DNA of 64,000 nucleotides from Hyphomicrobium sp. (GTDB lineage Bacteria > Pseudomonadota > Alphaproteobacteria > Rhizobiales > Hyphomicrobiaceae): positions 62,001-126,000 of the forward strand of contig NZ_JAIETU010000004.1 of assembly GCF_019744875.1 (NCBI RefSeq), read 5' to 3'. The notes beneath the pieces are model-generated. The model had not been told where the DNA came from. It worked only from the letters and a program-made list of their open reading frames with translations, and did not search any database. Made by a program: the position numbers and the translations under genes. How positions within the stretch are numbered: the first letter of the stretch is position 1; every line of letters starts with the position of its first letter. Of this stretch, positions 17,835 through 26,072 are shown one piece after another.

Positions 17835-18269
17835 TTACTTTGCGCCGGTGGCGCTTTCTGATGTCGTGCTGCCTGACGTCGCTTCGCCTGATGTCGCTTC
17901 GCCAGGTGTCGGGGCTGCGGTCCGGTTTGCGGCCGGGCCCTCCACCAGCACCATGTAGAGCGCCACGGCTGTCATGACCGCCAGCAGTGCGCCGCTCACC
18001 TTCGCAAAAATCTTGGCGGCTGCGGGCCATTGACCCGGAGCGTAGACGCCGAACAAGGTGGCGATCCACAGGAGCGGCCAAAGCACGATGAGATCGACGC
18101 GAATGTTGCAATTCGCGTCGCACAGGGTGCCGTTGGCGATCAGCACCTCGTAGGCCGTGTAAGCCAGCCACACGAGCGCTGCGACGATCGCGCCCAGGCG
18201 CGGTTGGCGGATGGCTGCGATCGCGAAGTAGCAGGTCGCGGCCGCGGCGACGACTATGAAAAAGTACAT
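17835..18269 (-). CDS. Small membrane protein with five-residue tail repeats
   Basis: A 144-residue protein with about four hydrophobic helices (roughly 1-20, 27-46, 59-77, 86-110) and two cysteines in a loop (CDANC). The tail (120-144) consists of imperfect pentapeptide repeats of the type SGEAT/SGSTT, matching four 15-bp tandem DNA repeats at 17857-17916. It is probably an inner-membrane protein. I do not recognise the family. It lies upstream of a small secreted protein gene on the same strand but is unlikely to be related to it. Confidence 0.72.
   Translation of the reverse strand: MYFFIVVAAAATCYFAIAAIRQPRLGAIVAALVWLAYTAYEVLIANGTLCDANCNIRVDLIVLWPLLWIATLFGVYAPGQWPAAAKIFAKVSGALLAVMTAVALYMVLVEGPAANRTAAPTPGEATSGEATSGSTTSESATGAK
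17857..17916. repeat. 15-bp tandem repeat, four copies, in coding DNA
   Basis: Four consecutive 15-base units of the type CCTGATGTCGCTTCG (17857-17871, 17872-17886, 17887-17901, 17902-17916) encode the pentapeptide tail of the membrane protein above. The middle two differ at one base, so the expansion is recent. Confidence 0.75.
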
Positions 18270-18389
18270 CGTCTTTCTCTCGTCGGGTCAGAGCCCTTGT
18301 CCGGACAGAGCTGTCATGCCGGCGCGGCGCAGAGGACGTGATGGCCTTTCTACGCCGCGCTTATCACCATGCGCTCCGAACGGCGAAGG

Positions 18390-18692
18390 TCAACCCGGCA
18401 AGCACAACCAGGCGCCCAAGCAGGTTTTGGGCGACGACACCTTGCACGCCATCTGCGAGGCGCGGCACGTCGTTGTGCCCGAGCCGTCTTCGCACTTCAG
18501 GCTGACAGGGCCTTTGCCCTCGCGGCCCTGCCCGTAAATGATGTTTTTTAGACCGTTCGTTGCAAAGAGCGCAGCGACATCATGGCTCGCGAACTCGCCG
18601 ACGGATCCGACTCTGACGCAGTCGGCTTGAGCCGTCGCCGAAAGTGCGCAGATGATCGCCATGGCGGCTAAGCCGATTTTGAAATTGCGCAT
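18390..18692 (-). CDS. Small secreted cysteine-rich protein
   Basis: A 100-residue protein with a clear Sec signal peptide (MRNFKIGLAAMAII... cleavage probably after AQA, about residue 23), leaving a mature protein of about 77 residues with six cysteines, hence possibly three disulphide bonds in the periplasm. A good ribosome site (AGGGG) lies just before ATG 18692. The gene has somewhat lower G+C than its neighbours. No family was recognised. It might be a small periplasmic factor or a secreted peptide. Confidence 0.68.
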   Translation of the reverse strand: MRNFKIGLAAMAIICALSATAQADCVRVGSVGEFASHDVAALFATNGLKNIIYGQGREGKGPVSLKCEDGSGTTTCRASQMACKVSSPKTCLGAWLCLPG

Positions 18693-18865
18693 TTGCCCCT
18701 CAGTAAAATTACCTATCCAAGTCTAAGAAACTAGGGGAGCGCGTGGCCCGCTACAACAGAGACGACCCCGCGCGGGCGCGGATATCCCGCGAGGAGCCCG
18801 AAAGCGTGCCGCAATTGCCACGCTTCTCGCGGCCGCAAGGTGCTCACGAAAAGCAGAAGCTCGGG

Positions 18866-20404
18866 TCAGAGGCCGGCTAAGGCCGAGCGGCGGATTTTTC
18901 CGTTGGCGGTGCGCGGCAGGTGGTCGAGGAAGCGGATCTCGCGCGGGCATTTGTAGGCGGCGAGGCGCTCGGCCGCGTACGCCATGATGGCGGCGGCGTC
19001 TGCGGTTGCGCCCGGTTTCAGAACCACGAACGCGCCGACGACGTGCACGTCCGCACGCACGGCCAGCTCGGTGCAGGCAACCTCGGCGATGTCCGGGTGA
19101 TTGGCGAGCACGCTTTCCACCTCAGCGGGTGAGACGCGGTAGCCGAGCGCCTTGATGATCTCGTTGTTGCGGCCTTCGTGCGTGATGTAACCCTCGGCGT
19201 CCATGCGGCCGAGATCGCCGCCGATGAACCAATCGCCGCGCGCGATGTCCAACTGCTCAGCGGGGCGGTTCCAATAGCCGAGCATTAGGCCGCGATCCGA
19301 GCGGTGCACGGCGATCAGACCTTCCGTGTCCGGGGGGAGCGGTTCGGTGCCCTCCGTGACGGGAATGATCGCGACGTGGCGGCCGGGCTGAGCCTTGCCG
19401 ACCGCGCCGGGCTTCTTCGGCACGGAGGGTGCGGTCGAGATGTAGGTCGAGAGCTCGCTCATGCCGAGGCCTTCGAAAAGGCTCGTGCCGGTGCGGCCGC
19501 GCCAGTCGTCGAAGAGATCGGGCGGCGGGGCTTCGCCTGCGATCAGCGCGTGGCGCAGCGTCGGCACCGAGGACGGCGCGACGTCGGTATATTTCAGGAT
19601 CTGGCGCATGAGCGAGGGCACGCCCGCAAAGATCGTCGCGCCATTGCTGTTGATCAGGCGCGGCCACAGCATGGGATCTTTCGGGCCGGTGTAAATGAGG
19701 GCGGTGGCGCCGTTGGCCCAGGGGTCCGTCAGGCCGACGCCGAGGGTGAACGTCCAGTTGAAGGCGCCCGCATGGAAGACGCGGTCGGCTGCCGTGATGC
19801 CGTACCAGCCCTGATACATGGGCGTGCGTCCCACCGCGACGCGCTGGGCGTGCAGCACGCCTTTCGGATTGGCTGTCGTGCCCGACGTGTAGATGAGGAA
19901 GGCGGGCGCTTCGGCGAGCGTGTTCGCGTAGTCCGCGCGCGGGCCTTCGCGCATCATGCGGGTCACGTCGTCCGGCGAGAGGATGCGGGGCGCGCGGGAG
20001 AGGCGCGACGTGTCGAGCGGCGTGGCGCAGGCGATGGCGGAGGCGCCGCTGTCCTCGGCGAGGAACAGCGCTTCGCCGTCCGTCAGCTGGTTCGAGGCCG
20101 GCAAGGCGATGAGGCCGGCGGCGACGGCGCCGAAAAACAGGATCGCGTAGGCGGACGTATTGTCGAGGCGGATCATGATGCGATCACCCTCGGCGAAGCC
20201 GGCCGCGCGCAAGGCGCCGGCCGTGCGCAACACGGCGTCTTCGAGATGGGCATAGGTCCAGATCTCGGATGGTGCGGGCGCGGAGGCATCCGCCATGACG
20301 ATGAGCGCGGGTTTGGCGGGTGTCGACGCGGCCGCGCCTGCGAGGCAGTAGCGGGCCATGTTGAAGGGGGGATTTGCGGCAGGCGTATAGAGGGGCGTGT
20401 ACAT
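18866..20404 (-). CDS. Acyl-CoA synthetase (AMP-forming), class I adenylate-forming
   Basis: A 512-residue enzyme that would activate a carboxylic acid to its CoA thioester via an acyl-adenylate. The AMP-binding P-loop is YTSGTTANPKG (A3 motif), followed by GLGMSE (A5), GGDLGRMDAEGYITHEGR (A7/A8) with the hinge, and the C-terminal catalytic lysine in RTANGKIRR (A10). The length is normal. ATG 20404 is chosen. The overall pattern resembles benzoate- or short/medium-chain acyl-CoA ligases, but the substrate cannot be fixed. It stands alone without beta-oxidation neighbours. Confidence 0.9.
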   Translation of the reverse strand: MYTPLYTPAANPPFNMARYCLAGAAASTPAKPALIVMADASAPAPSEIWTYAHLEDAVLRTAGALRAAGFAEGDRIMIRLDNTSAYAILFFGAVAAGLIALPASNQLTDGEALFLAEDSGASAIACATPLDTSRLSRAPRILSPDDVTRMMREGPRADYANTLAEAPAFLIYTSGTTANPKGVLHAQRVAVGRTPMYQGWYGITAADRVFHAGAFNWTFTLGVGLTDPWANGATALIYTGPKDPMLWPRLINSNGATIFAGVPSLMRQILKYTDVAPSSVPTLRHALIAGEAPPPDLFDDWRGRTGTSLFEGLGMSELSTYISTAPSVPKKPGAVGKAQPGRHVAIIPVTEGTEPLPPDTEGLIAVHRSDRGLMLGYWNRPAEQLDIARGDWFIGGDLGRMDAEGYITHEGRNNEIIKALGYRVSPAEVESVLANHPDIAEVACTELAVRADVHVVGAFVVLKPGATADAAAIMAYAAERLAAYKCPREIRFLDHLPRTANGKIRRSALAGL

Positions 20405-20688
20405 CAAGGCGGTGCGCTGGGGTTCTCGATTGGAGGGGTCACCAGCTCATGCCACGGGGGTGGCGGCGCGTCGAGGGTCGTGAAGCGGAGATGCGCGCCG
20501 GGATGTAGCGGATGCTCAGTGGGGTGCGGGCGAATTGCGCTCGTCACGCGCTCGAGGAAGGCCGGCTTACGCGCCGCCCGAGCCGTGGTTTGTTGCCGAC
20601 AAACGGAGGGTGGCGACGCTTAAGCGTGACGAAGACGTGAAAACCCCTCTATCCCCGGGCTCAGCGCATCAACTTTATGAAGAAGGCC

Positions 20689-21501
20689 TTAGGCGAAAAT
20701 GCGCGCAATGCTCGCCACAAGATTCCAAACGCCGACGCCGGCGTTTGAAATTGTGCCAACTTGCTCCGTAAACCTCTCCCAGGCCGCCTTTGCTTCCGGC
20801 TTGTTTTGATTCCCGCTAGCGATATGCGTCCGAACGATATCCAGCTGGCTCCGTAGGAAATCGGCGTTTCGCGCGTTGCTGCTTTCCACGATCGACATGA
20901 GAGCGGTCAAGTCCGTCAGCCCTTGGTTCACGATATTGACGTCTTGCGTGCCGCTGCCTGCGTTCACAATCGCGCCGGGAGATCCGGAGATGTTCGTTGT
21001 GTTCGCTTCAATTTTATGGTCGCCGATATTCACAACATACGACATCGACCGCGCATTTCCGCTTTGGGCGTTTTCGATCGCAGACTTGAGTTGTTGCAAG
21101 AAATTCTTGTCGTTGCTCATTATTCTGTAAATCGTGCGACCGTTTGTGAAGATATTGAGATAGTAGCGATCGATATATTCCTTGAACAGCCAATAAACTG
21201 CCGCTGCGGAGGCGATGAAAGCAATTGCTGATAGCGCGCCGGTGGCCGCAGGAGGTTGCGGAGAAGGGTGTGTTGAAAATCCGAAATATCCCACAGCGGT
21301 AAAAACAACGAATACCAATAACGCGAGTTCCAGTGCGTACTTAACGTACTTGCGTTTGGCGCCCGTCGGAGCCACCTCCATAGATACAATGTTGCTAATC
21401 TGATGTGATCTCGACCCCGCGATAATGAAGCTTCGTTCGATCCTCAGAATGTCATCTCGAATTCGTTCGTACTGTGCCCCGTCTGGCGAGTTCCCGGTCA
21501 T
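20689..21501 (-). CDS. Two-helix membrane protein, DUF6232-like, atypical base composition
   Basis: A 270-residue protein. The N-terminal 45 residues (with IERSFIIAGSRSHQISNI) look like the beta-strand opening of DUF6232-type proteins; two membrane helices follow (about 54-75 and 87-106), then a short domain with YYLNIFTNGRTIYRI and DKNFLQQLKSAIENAQ typical of the same group. The C-terminal half has a glycine-rich repeat-like patch (NISGSPGAIVNAGSG) and helices. The G+C is visibly lower than in the neighbours, and upstream DNA to about 21650 is also AT-richer, suggesting acquisition by transfer. No function is known. Related architectures occur beside defence or signalling genes, but no partner is present here. 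Confidence 0.65.
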   Translation of the reverse strand: MTGNSPDGAQYERIRDDILRIERSFIIAGSRSHQISNIVSMEVAPTGAKRKYVKYALELALLVFVVFTAVGYFGFSTHPSPQPPAATGALSAIAFIASAAAVYWLFKEYIDRYYLNIFTNGRTIYRIMSNDKNFLQQLKSAIENAQSGNARSMSYVVNIGDHKIEANTTNISGSPGAIVNAGSGTQDVNIVNQGLTDLTALMSIVESSNARNADFLRSQLDIVRTHIASGNQNKPEAKAAWERFTEQVGTISNAGVGVWNLVASIARIFA

Positions 21502-21816
21502 GTATAGCTACCTAAATTGGCAAAGATCACCATACGCTCGCGCGTACCGTCAAAGGCATAGGCAATCGAGCAAATCCGCCGGTTGCCGTTTTCATCAATA
21601 TATTATCGCGTGCTCAGAGGCCCCCATTGGTCTGTGATCATAGCATCGTGTCGACGGGAGGCAACTGCCGTTGGTCCTGGCGCAGGTCGCCTCCGTCCCC
21701 CATTACGCAATTGATTATGTGCGTAAGCGGTGACGTCGAGAGCGAAACGTCTGCTGCACGTCTGCTTGAGTTCACGATGGGGGGCTCGTGTTGCGCGAAG
21801 TGCGCACACGTACGCC
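21502..21816. other. Low-G+C intergenic stretch
   Basis: About 315 bases without a credible gene. The first part (to about 21650) shares the lower G+C of the DUF6232-like gene and should contain its promoter. No transposase fragment, inverted repeats or attachment site was recognised. Confidence 0.45.
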
Positions 21817-22329
21817 TCACATCTTCTCGCCCGGAAGGCGGCTGGCCTGTTTCACCCAGGCCGTGAACTGGGCTTCGTCGAAGCTCGCGGTCTCGTAGAT
21901 GTCGAGATAGCGCACGTGCGGTTGCTTCGAGGCGCCCGGCGGGACGGGGCGCAGGGATGCTCCGCGGAAGAAGGCCACTTTCACGAACCGCGCGTAGCAG
22001 TGGAAGCAGAGGAACCACACGTCGTCCTCCATGCCGTAGAACGGCGAGTTCCATTTGACGGCCTTGCGCACGCCGGGAACCGTGCTCGCGATGATCTCAT
22101 CCAGGCGGCGGCCCAGGTCGCGCTTCCAGCCCGGCATGGCGGCGATGTAGGCCTGCACGGGCGCGTCGCCGTAACCCTTGGCGATCTGGGGATTGCCGCC
22201 CGAGAGAAGCTTGGGTTTGGCCGAGGTCTCATCCTGCCGCTGCGATGTGGTCTGGCGCTGCTTCGTGGCCTTCGCGGGCGCACGTTTGACGGCGGTCTTT
22301 TTCGGCGTGGCGGGGGTTTTGGTCGCCAT
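21817..22329 (-). CDS. DUF1801 domain protein
   Basis: A 170-residue cytoplasmic protein. A Lys/Ala/Thr-rich, probably disordered N-terminus (1-45) precedes the DUF1801 domain (about 55-165) with the hallmark GVRKAVKWNSPFYGM and the aromatic FCFHCYARFVKVAFF strand region. The fold is of the YdhG type, function unknown. It starts at ATG 22329 and lies 34 bases downstream of the peptide-binding protein gene on the same strand, so it could be co-transcribed, but no functional link is evident. Confidence 0.85.
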   Translation of the reverse strand: MATKTPATPKKTAVKRAPAKATKQRQTTSQRQDETSAKPKLLSGGNPQIAKGYGDAPVQAYIAAMPGWKRDLGRRLDEIIASTVPGVRKAVKWNSPFYGMEDDVWFLCFHCYARFVKVAFFRGASLRPVPPGASKQPHVRYLDIYETASFDEAQFTAWVKQASRLPGEKM

Positions 22330-22363
22330 GGCCACTCCTCGCGTTGAGACAGAGTTGAGATCG

Positions 22364-24169
22364 TCAGCTCTTCGGGCGGTCCCACCAGGTGTCGAGGTTG
22401 AAGCCGGAGAGGGGGATCGTCTCGGGATGAGCGAGCCGCTTCCACGACGCAATCCACTGGGCGGGCGAATGGAAGAGCGGGATCACATAGTGGCCCGAGA
22501 GCAGGACGCGGTCGAGCGCGCGCACTGAGGATACAAAATCCTCGTTGCTTTCGGCGGCCAGCAGGCTCGCGATCATGGCGTCCGCCGCTGCGTTCCTGAC
22601 GCCCGCGTAGTTGTACGATCCGGGATCGACGGCGACTTTCGACGACCAGCGGAAGAGCTGCTCGTTGCCCGGCGAAAGCGACGACGGCCAAGTGAACTGG
22701 ATCATGTCGAAGTCGTAGTCTTTCAGCCGCGCCTGGTACTGCGCGCTGTCGACGACGCGGACGCGTGCCCTGATGCCGAGCTTGGCGAGGTCGCCGGTGA
22801 ACGCGCCGAGCAGGCGCTCCTGGCTCGTCGTGGCGGCGAGGATTTCGAACGTCAAGGGCGTGCCCGTCTTGTCGACGAGGCTGGTGCCCTTCATCGTGTA
22901 GCCGGCGGCTTCCAGCATCTCGAAGGCTATGCGGGCGTTGGCGCGGTTGTGCGGCGTGCCATCGCTTTCGGGCGCCCGGTAGGTGCCGTCCATGATCTCC
23001 GGCAGCACCGCGTTCGCGAACGGTGCCAGCAGCATGCGCTCGCGCTCGTCGGCGGGGCGGCCGTTCGAGGAGAGAAGCGAGCGTTCGAAATAGCTTTGGC
23101 TGCGCTTGTAGAGGCCGTGGAAGAAGCTCTTGTTGACCCATTCGAAGTTGAACAGATGGATGAGCGCGAGCCGGACGCGCTCGTCGGCGAAGACGGGACG
23201 GCGCGTATTGAAGACGAGGCCGGTCATGCCGGAGGGCAGCGCGATCGGCATTTCCTCGCGCACGATGCGCCCGTCGGCGACGGCCGGGAAATTATAGTTC
23301 TTGGCCCACGTGCCCGGATCGTCCTCGTTGCGCAGATCGATGTTGCCGGTCTTGAAGGCTTCGAACAGCGTCGTTCCCTCGCGGAAGTACTCGAAGCGGA
23401 TCTCGTCGAAGTTGAAGCGGCCGCGATTGACGGGCAGGTCGCGTCCCCAATAGTCCGGGTTGCGCGCGTAGGTGATGGCGCGGCCGGGGTCGACGGATGC
23501 GATGCGATAGGGGCCGGAGCCGACGATGGGGGAGAGGGTCGTCTGGTCGAAGGTGTCTGCCGACATGGCGTGGCGCGGCAGGATCGGCATGAGCCCGAGA
23601 ATGAGCGGCAGCTCGCGGTCGCTGGCGTCGGCGAACACGAAGCGGATCACGCGATCGGACAGAACTTCGGTTTTGGCGACCTTCTTGTAGTACGTGCGGT
23701 AGTTGGGGCGGCCCTTGTCGCGCAGGGCCTCGAACGAGAATTGGACGTCGGCTGTCGTCACCGGCTGGCCGTCGGAAAACTTCGCGAGCGGATTGAGGTG
23801 GAACGTGACCTCGCCGCGGGTTTCGGCCACGTCGATCTTTTCGGCGATGAGGCCATAGAGCGTGAAGGGTTCATCCTGGCTGCGCGCCATGAGGCTCTCG
23901 ACGACGAACTCGCGGATGCCCTGCACGGGCTCGCCGCGCACGATCATCGGATTGAGGTTGTCGAAGGAGCCGGACGAGCCGAGCGTGACGCGGCCGCCCT
24001 TGGGCGCGTCCGGATTGACGTAGGGAAAGGCTGCGAACCCTTCGGCAAGGGCGGGGGCGCCATGCATGGCGATGCCGTGCGCGGGCTCGGCGCGGGCCGG
24101 CGCAGGAAAAAATCCCACGGTTGCCGCGAGGCACGCTGCCGCGATCGCCGGGAAAAATAATCGTCGCAC
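22364..24169 (-). CDS. Extracellular solute-binding protein family 5 (YejA-like)
   Basis: A 601-residue periplasmic binding protein of the peptide/nickel ABC family. GTG 24169 is chosen because AGGAGAG lies four bases before it and the protein then opens with a signal peptide (VRRLFFPAIAAACLAATV..., cleavage near PARA). Family features are FSDGQPVTTADVQFSFEAL (about 140-158), GSGPYRI and NPDYWGRDLPVNRGRFNFDE. The latter resembles YejA (microcin C/ peptide uptake) more than DppA. The permease and ATPase subunits are not adjacent in this window, so it is an orphan or uses a transporter encoded elsewhere. Confidence 0.9.
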   Translation of the reverse strand: MRRLFFPAIAAACLAATVGFFPAPARAEPAHGIAMHGAPALAEGFAAFPYVNPDAPKGGRVTLGSSGSFDNLNPMIVRGEPVQGIREFVVESLMARSQDEPFTLYGLIAEKIDVAETRGEVTFHLNPLAKFSDGQPVTTADVQFSFEALRDKGRPNYRTYYKKVAKTEVLSDRVIRFVFADASDRELPLILGLMPILPRHAMSADTFDQTTLSPIVGSGPYRIASVDPGRAITYARNPDYWGRDLPVNRGRFNFDEIRFEYFREGTTLFEAFKTGNIDLRNEDDPGTWAKNYNFPAVADGRIVREEMPIALPSGMTGLVFNTRRPVFADERVRLALIHLFNFEWVNKSFFHGLYKRSQSYFERSLLSSNGRPADERERMLLAPFANAVLPEIMDGTYRAPESDGTPHNRANARIAFEMLEAAGYTMKGTSLVDKTGTPLTFEILAATTSQERLLGAFTGDLAKLGIRARVRVVDSAQYQARLKDYDFDMIQFTWPSSLSPGNEQLFRWSSKVAVDPGSYNYAGVRNAAADAMIASLLAAESNEDFVSSVRALDRVLLSGHYVIPLFHSPAQWIASWKRLAHPETIPLSGFNLDTWWDRPKS

Positions 24170-24588
24170 CGATCTCTCCTCAGCCAGGCGGTCGCGGATG
24201 GCGGCTGCGGGCGGCCGCTTGGGGCAGGGCCGGGCGCGAACCTCGCGTCCGGAAATGACCGTCGGGATGCAACACCTTGGATTCGCTCGCACCGCGCTTG
24301 CTTCGTAGCACACCTTATGACCCATCAATTGGTGCGTGGATGAGGCAGGCGCGTTGCGCTATTGCAACGGATACGTCGTTTCGTCCTGTGCACGACTGGG
24401 CGGCGGCCCAACTGGCCACGGGATTGCCGTATTCGGGGCCTTATTGCCGCTCCGGATGACGCCGCGGGCGTCAGGGCGCGCGCTCCCATAATTGACATCG
24501 TTCGAGCGCTGCGGAAAGGGGCTGAGCCACCGGCCGGGGACGCCGGGCGGCTCCAGGACTGGCTCATATACGAAAGGTCGAATTTCCT
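24170..24588. other. Divergent region between the binding-protein gene and the ialB-like gene
   Basis: About 420 bases with no supportable gene. It must hold both promoters. A TTGACA hexamer is at 24492-24497 but lacks a good -10 partner, so no promoter is called. No structured RNA was recognised. Confidence 0.45.
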
Positions 24589-25443
24589 ATGTCGCAGAGA
24601 GATGGCATCGCAACCGGTTTCGGCCGCGGGATGTTGGCAGGCGGAGCCACGCTCGCCCTCATCGCCGGGTTGGCGTTGAGCGCACCGGCTGGAGCGCAGG
24701 ACAAGAAGGACGCGCCCGCGCCTGCCGCGAAGAAAGAGGCACCGGCCGGCAAGGATGCACCCAAGGACGCAAAGGCGGCACCGGCCGGCAAGCAGAGCGC
24801 CTGGGTGAAGCTTTGCGAAAAGTCGCCGCTCGTCCACAAGGACAAGGACGGCAAAGAGGTCAAGGAAGAGAAGAACATCTGCCTGACGCATCATGAGCGT
24901 CTCGACGGAAACTCGGGCATGGTTCTCGTCTCGGCGGCGATCCGCCAGGTTGAGGGCAGCGAGCACGATCACCTGATGATCATGGTGCCGCTCGGAATGG
25001 CGCTCCCGCCCGGCCTTAAGGCTGCCGTCTACACCAAGGAGCAGTGGGAAAAGGCTGCCAAGAACGAGCAGGTCGACGACAAGGAGCTGAAGCCCGTCGA
25101 TCTCAAGTACTCGCTCTGCCATTCCTCGGGCTGCACGGCTGAAATCGAGGCTACCAAGGACATCATCGACCAGATGAAGGCCGGCGGCGGCATCATGGTT
25201 CTCGCCATGAATGCGCAGGCCCAGCCGATCGGCTTCCCGGTTCCGCTTGACGGCTTCACCGACGCATTCGCTGGCAAGCCGGTCGACAACGCCGAGTACA
25301 AGAAGGCGCGCGGCCAGCTGATGGCTCAGATCCGCCAGAAGCAGCAGGAAGCCTACGAGAAGTTCCGCGCTGAGAAGATGAAGGAACTGCCGCCGCCTCC
25401 GGGTGGCGATGCGCCGGCCGCTGCTCCGGCTGCGAAGAAGTAA
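24589..25443 (+). CDS. Invasion-associated locus B (IalB) family protein
   Basis: A 284-residue secreted protein. The signal peptide runs to about residue 36 (hydrophobic core with cleavage at AGAQ). A Lys/Ala/Pro-rich linker (37-68) precedes the IalB domain (about 70-235) with WVKLCEK, the paired cysteines of CHSSGC, and the MVPLGMALPPGLK segment. The tail is charged and ends in an Ala/Pro stretch. IalB was named from Bartonella but is a general periplasmic family in Hyphomicrobiales, and its molecular role is unclear. The gene is monocistronic, with a strong terminator at 25462. Confidence 0.9.
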   Translation: MSQRDGIATGFGRGMLAGGATLALIAGLALSAPAGAQDKKDAPAPAAKKEAPAGKDAPKDAKAAPAGKQSAWVKLCEKSPLVHKDKDGKEVKEEKNICLTHHERLDGNSGMVLVSAAIRQVEGSEHDHLMIMVPLGMALPPGLKAAVYTKEQWEKAAKNEQVDDKELKPVDLKYSLCHSSGCTAEIEATKDIIDQMKAGGGIMVLAMNAQAQPIGFPVPLDGFTDAFAGKPVDNAEYKKARGQLMAQIRQKQQEAYEKFRAEKMKELPPPPGGDAPAAAPAAKK

Positions 25444-25461
25444 GGGGAATTCGCCCCACAC

Positions 25462-25493
25462 GAAAAAGGCCGCTCTCACGAGCGGCCTTTTTT
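25462..25493 (+). terminator. Rho-independent terminator after the ialB-like gene
   Basis: AAAAAGGCCGCTC pairs with GAGCGGCCTTTTT across a four-base loop, followed by more T. It lies 19 bases after the stop codon. Confidence 0.88.
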
Positions 25494-25608
25494 GTTTTCC
25501 GGGTTTTGATTTCCGGCGCTGGGTGCGCGATTGCGCGAGAAATGCGTGCTCGCGCGCCCAATGCCAACGGGCACTCGGTACGTCGGGCGATTGTCGGCGG
25601 CGGATGGC

Positions 25609-25992
25609 TTAGTGCGGCGGGCTGAAGACGCGGTAGCGTCCGTCCTCGTCCTCGACGAAGTAGTCGCTCAGCTGCGGATGGCGCAGCGGTTCGCCGCTCG
25701 TGTCGGGCAGCAGGTTCTGCTCCGAGACGTAGGCGATGTATTCCGTCTCCTCGTTCTCGGCCAGCAGGTGATAGTAGGGCTGGTCCTTGACGGGGCGGAT
25801 CTCGGCCGGGATGGCGAGCCACCAATCCTCGGAATTGCTGAAGACCGGATCGATGTCGAACACGACGCCGCGGAACGCGTAGACGCGATGGCGCACGACC
25901 TGGCCGATCGCGTACTTCGCATTGCGGATAGCCGTTCCTGGCTCATTCCGCTTGCGGCGGCGCTGCGTCAATTTCTTCGGTTTTTGCGACAT
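25609..25992 (-). CDS. hspQ: Heat shock protein HspQ (YccV family)
   Basis: A 127-residue cytoplasmic protein of the HspQ / hemimethylated-DNA-binding YccV family, known in enterobacteria as a heat-induced Lon protease effector. The domain begins at about residue 22 (AKYAIGQVVRHRVYAFRGVVFDID) and includes DQPYYHLLAEN and YVSEQNLLPD, all conserved. The basic N-terminal 20 residues are an extension compared with the roughly 105-residue E. coli protein. It stands alone between convergent ialB-like and the mcl gene. Confidence 0.92.
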   Translation of the reverse strand: MSQKPKKLTQRRRKRNEPGTAIRNAKYAIGQVVRHRVYAFRGVVFDIDPVFSNSEDWWLAIPAEIRPVKDQPYYHLLAENEETEYIAYVSEQNLLPDTSGEPLRHPQLSDYFVEDEDGRYRVFSPPH

Positions 25993-26072
25993 TGTCTCCG
26001 TCCCGCCCGCATACGAGGCGAGCGAGGTCGTGATGTCAACTCAACAGTGTAAGATGGTTGACGGCTGCGGCA

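Noticed and set aside
20405-20688. Small frames or a tRNA-like fold between the acyl-CoA ligase gene and the AT-rich gene
   Set aside because: No ribosome site, no conserved features and no cloverleaf could be seen.
24492-24520. TTGACA upstream of the ialB-like gene as a promoter
   Set aside because: At 17 bases spacing the -10 position reads AAAGGG, which is not a plausible hexamer, so no promoter is called.
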